14,341 bases of DNA from Limiplasma sp045540635 (lineage in GTDB: Bacteria > Bacillota > Clostridia > Christensenellales > Aristaeellaceae), in NCBI GenBank assembly GCA_045540635.1, contig JAZQHO010000226.1, forward strand, positions 1 through 14,341, in the 5' to 3' direction. The notes under the pieces are model-generated. The model saw only the letters and a program-made list of their open reading frames with translations. It was not told the origin of the DNA and made no database searches. Positions within the stretch are counted from its first letter, which is position 1, and each line of letters opens with the position of its first letter. A program made the position numbers and the translations under genes. Below, piece by piece: positions 14,211 to 14,341 of this stretch.

Positions 14211-14341
14211 ATGAAAAAAGTGATGCTCATTTTCGGCACCCGGCCCGAGGCGATCAAGATGTGTCCTCTGGTGCTGGAACTGAACAATCATCCCCATTTC
14301 GAAACGGTGGTTTGCGTTACCGGTCAGCATCGGCAGATGCT
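14211..14341 (+). CDS. wecB: UDP-N-acetylglucosamine 2-epimerase (non-hydrolysing), partial
   Basis: Only the first 43 codons are in the window. They read MKKVMLIFGTRPEAIKM followed by a CPLVLELNNHPHFETVVCVTGQHRQM segment. FGTRPEAIKM is the signature of the epimerase that converts UDP-GlcNAc to UDP-ManNAc for wall teichoic acids or capsule (called mnaA in Firmicutes). The GTRPE loop and the TGQH segment belong to the N-terminal Rossmann-like domain. A GAAAGG ribosome site (14194-14199) precedes the ATG. The 54 bp between murI and this start hold no recognisable promoter or terminator, so co-transcription with murI is plausible. The rest of the gene lies beyond the right edge. Confidence 0.9.
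   Translation, partial: MKKVMLIFGTRPEAIKMCPLVLELNNHPHFETVVCVTGQHRQM

Noticed and set aside
1..14341. CRISPR arrays, tRNA/rRNA genes, insertion sequences, phage or defence genes
   Set aside because: Read for regularly spaced repeats, cloverleaf-like runs and transposase or integrase motifs. Nothing convincing was seen, and almost all sequence is accounted for by the listed genes.

Overview
The window looks like a chromosomal segment of a GC-rich, low-complexity-free Firmicute of class Clostridia. The reasons are the adjacent spore genes gpr and spoIIP, strong GGAGG-type ribosome sites, GTG/TTG starts, sigma-A-like TTG/TATAAT promoters and Gram-positive-style topoisomerase IV genes. The high GC and gene content would suit the Oscillospiraceae/Ruminococcaceae (Faecalibacterium, Gemmiger or Subdoligranulum relatives), but that family-level placement is inference from memory and not tested.

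Left part (53-3927, minus strand): a compact five-gene run, transcribed leftward and probably one operon. In order it holds a CE15-like alpha/beta-hydrolase (esterase), a GNAT acetyltransferase resembling polyamine acetylases, an uncharacterised 179-aa protein with a TTG start, a PHP-domain metallohydrolase of CehA/McbA type, and a NodB/CE4-type deacetylase. A hairpin followed by a U run closes it. None of the five shows an export signal, so they probably act in the cytoplasm on small, acylated or otherwise decorated substrates. The real substrate cannot be read from the sequence.

Middle (3928-6634): a divergent promoter region of about 165 bp separates the leftward operon from a rightward pair, a GH32 beta-fructosidase and gpsA (glycerol-3-phosphate dehydrogenase). 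The gpsA ribosome site overlaps the GH32 stop codon.

Right of centre (6635-11334): a promoter with an extended -10 and a leader hairpin drives parE-parC, which overlap by ATGA and end at a clear intrinsic terminator. The absence of the GyrA box at its expected place favours topoisomerase IV over gyrase.

Right end (11335-14341): gpr (spore protease) and spoIIP (cortex/engulfment peptidoglycan hydrolase) form a sporulation pair with a possible forespore-type promoter. Next comes murI (glutamate racemase) with its own near-consensus promoter, which sits inside an inverted repeat whose right arm is the murI ribosome site. The start of a wecB/mnaA-type UDP-GlcNAc 2-epimerase gene runs off the right edge. 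This end is themed on cell wall and spore formation.

Most of the window is ordinary core genome. I did not find a clear defence system, mobile element, CRISPR array, tRNA or rRNA. The less ordinary parts are the five-gene leftward cluster with its unknown member and the regulatory architecture around gpr and murI.
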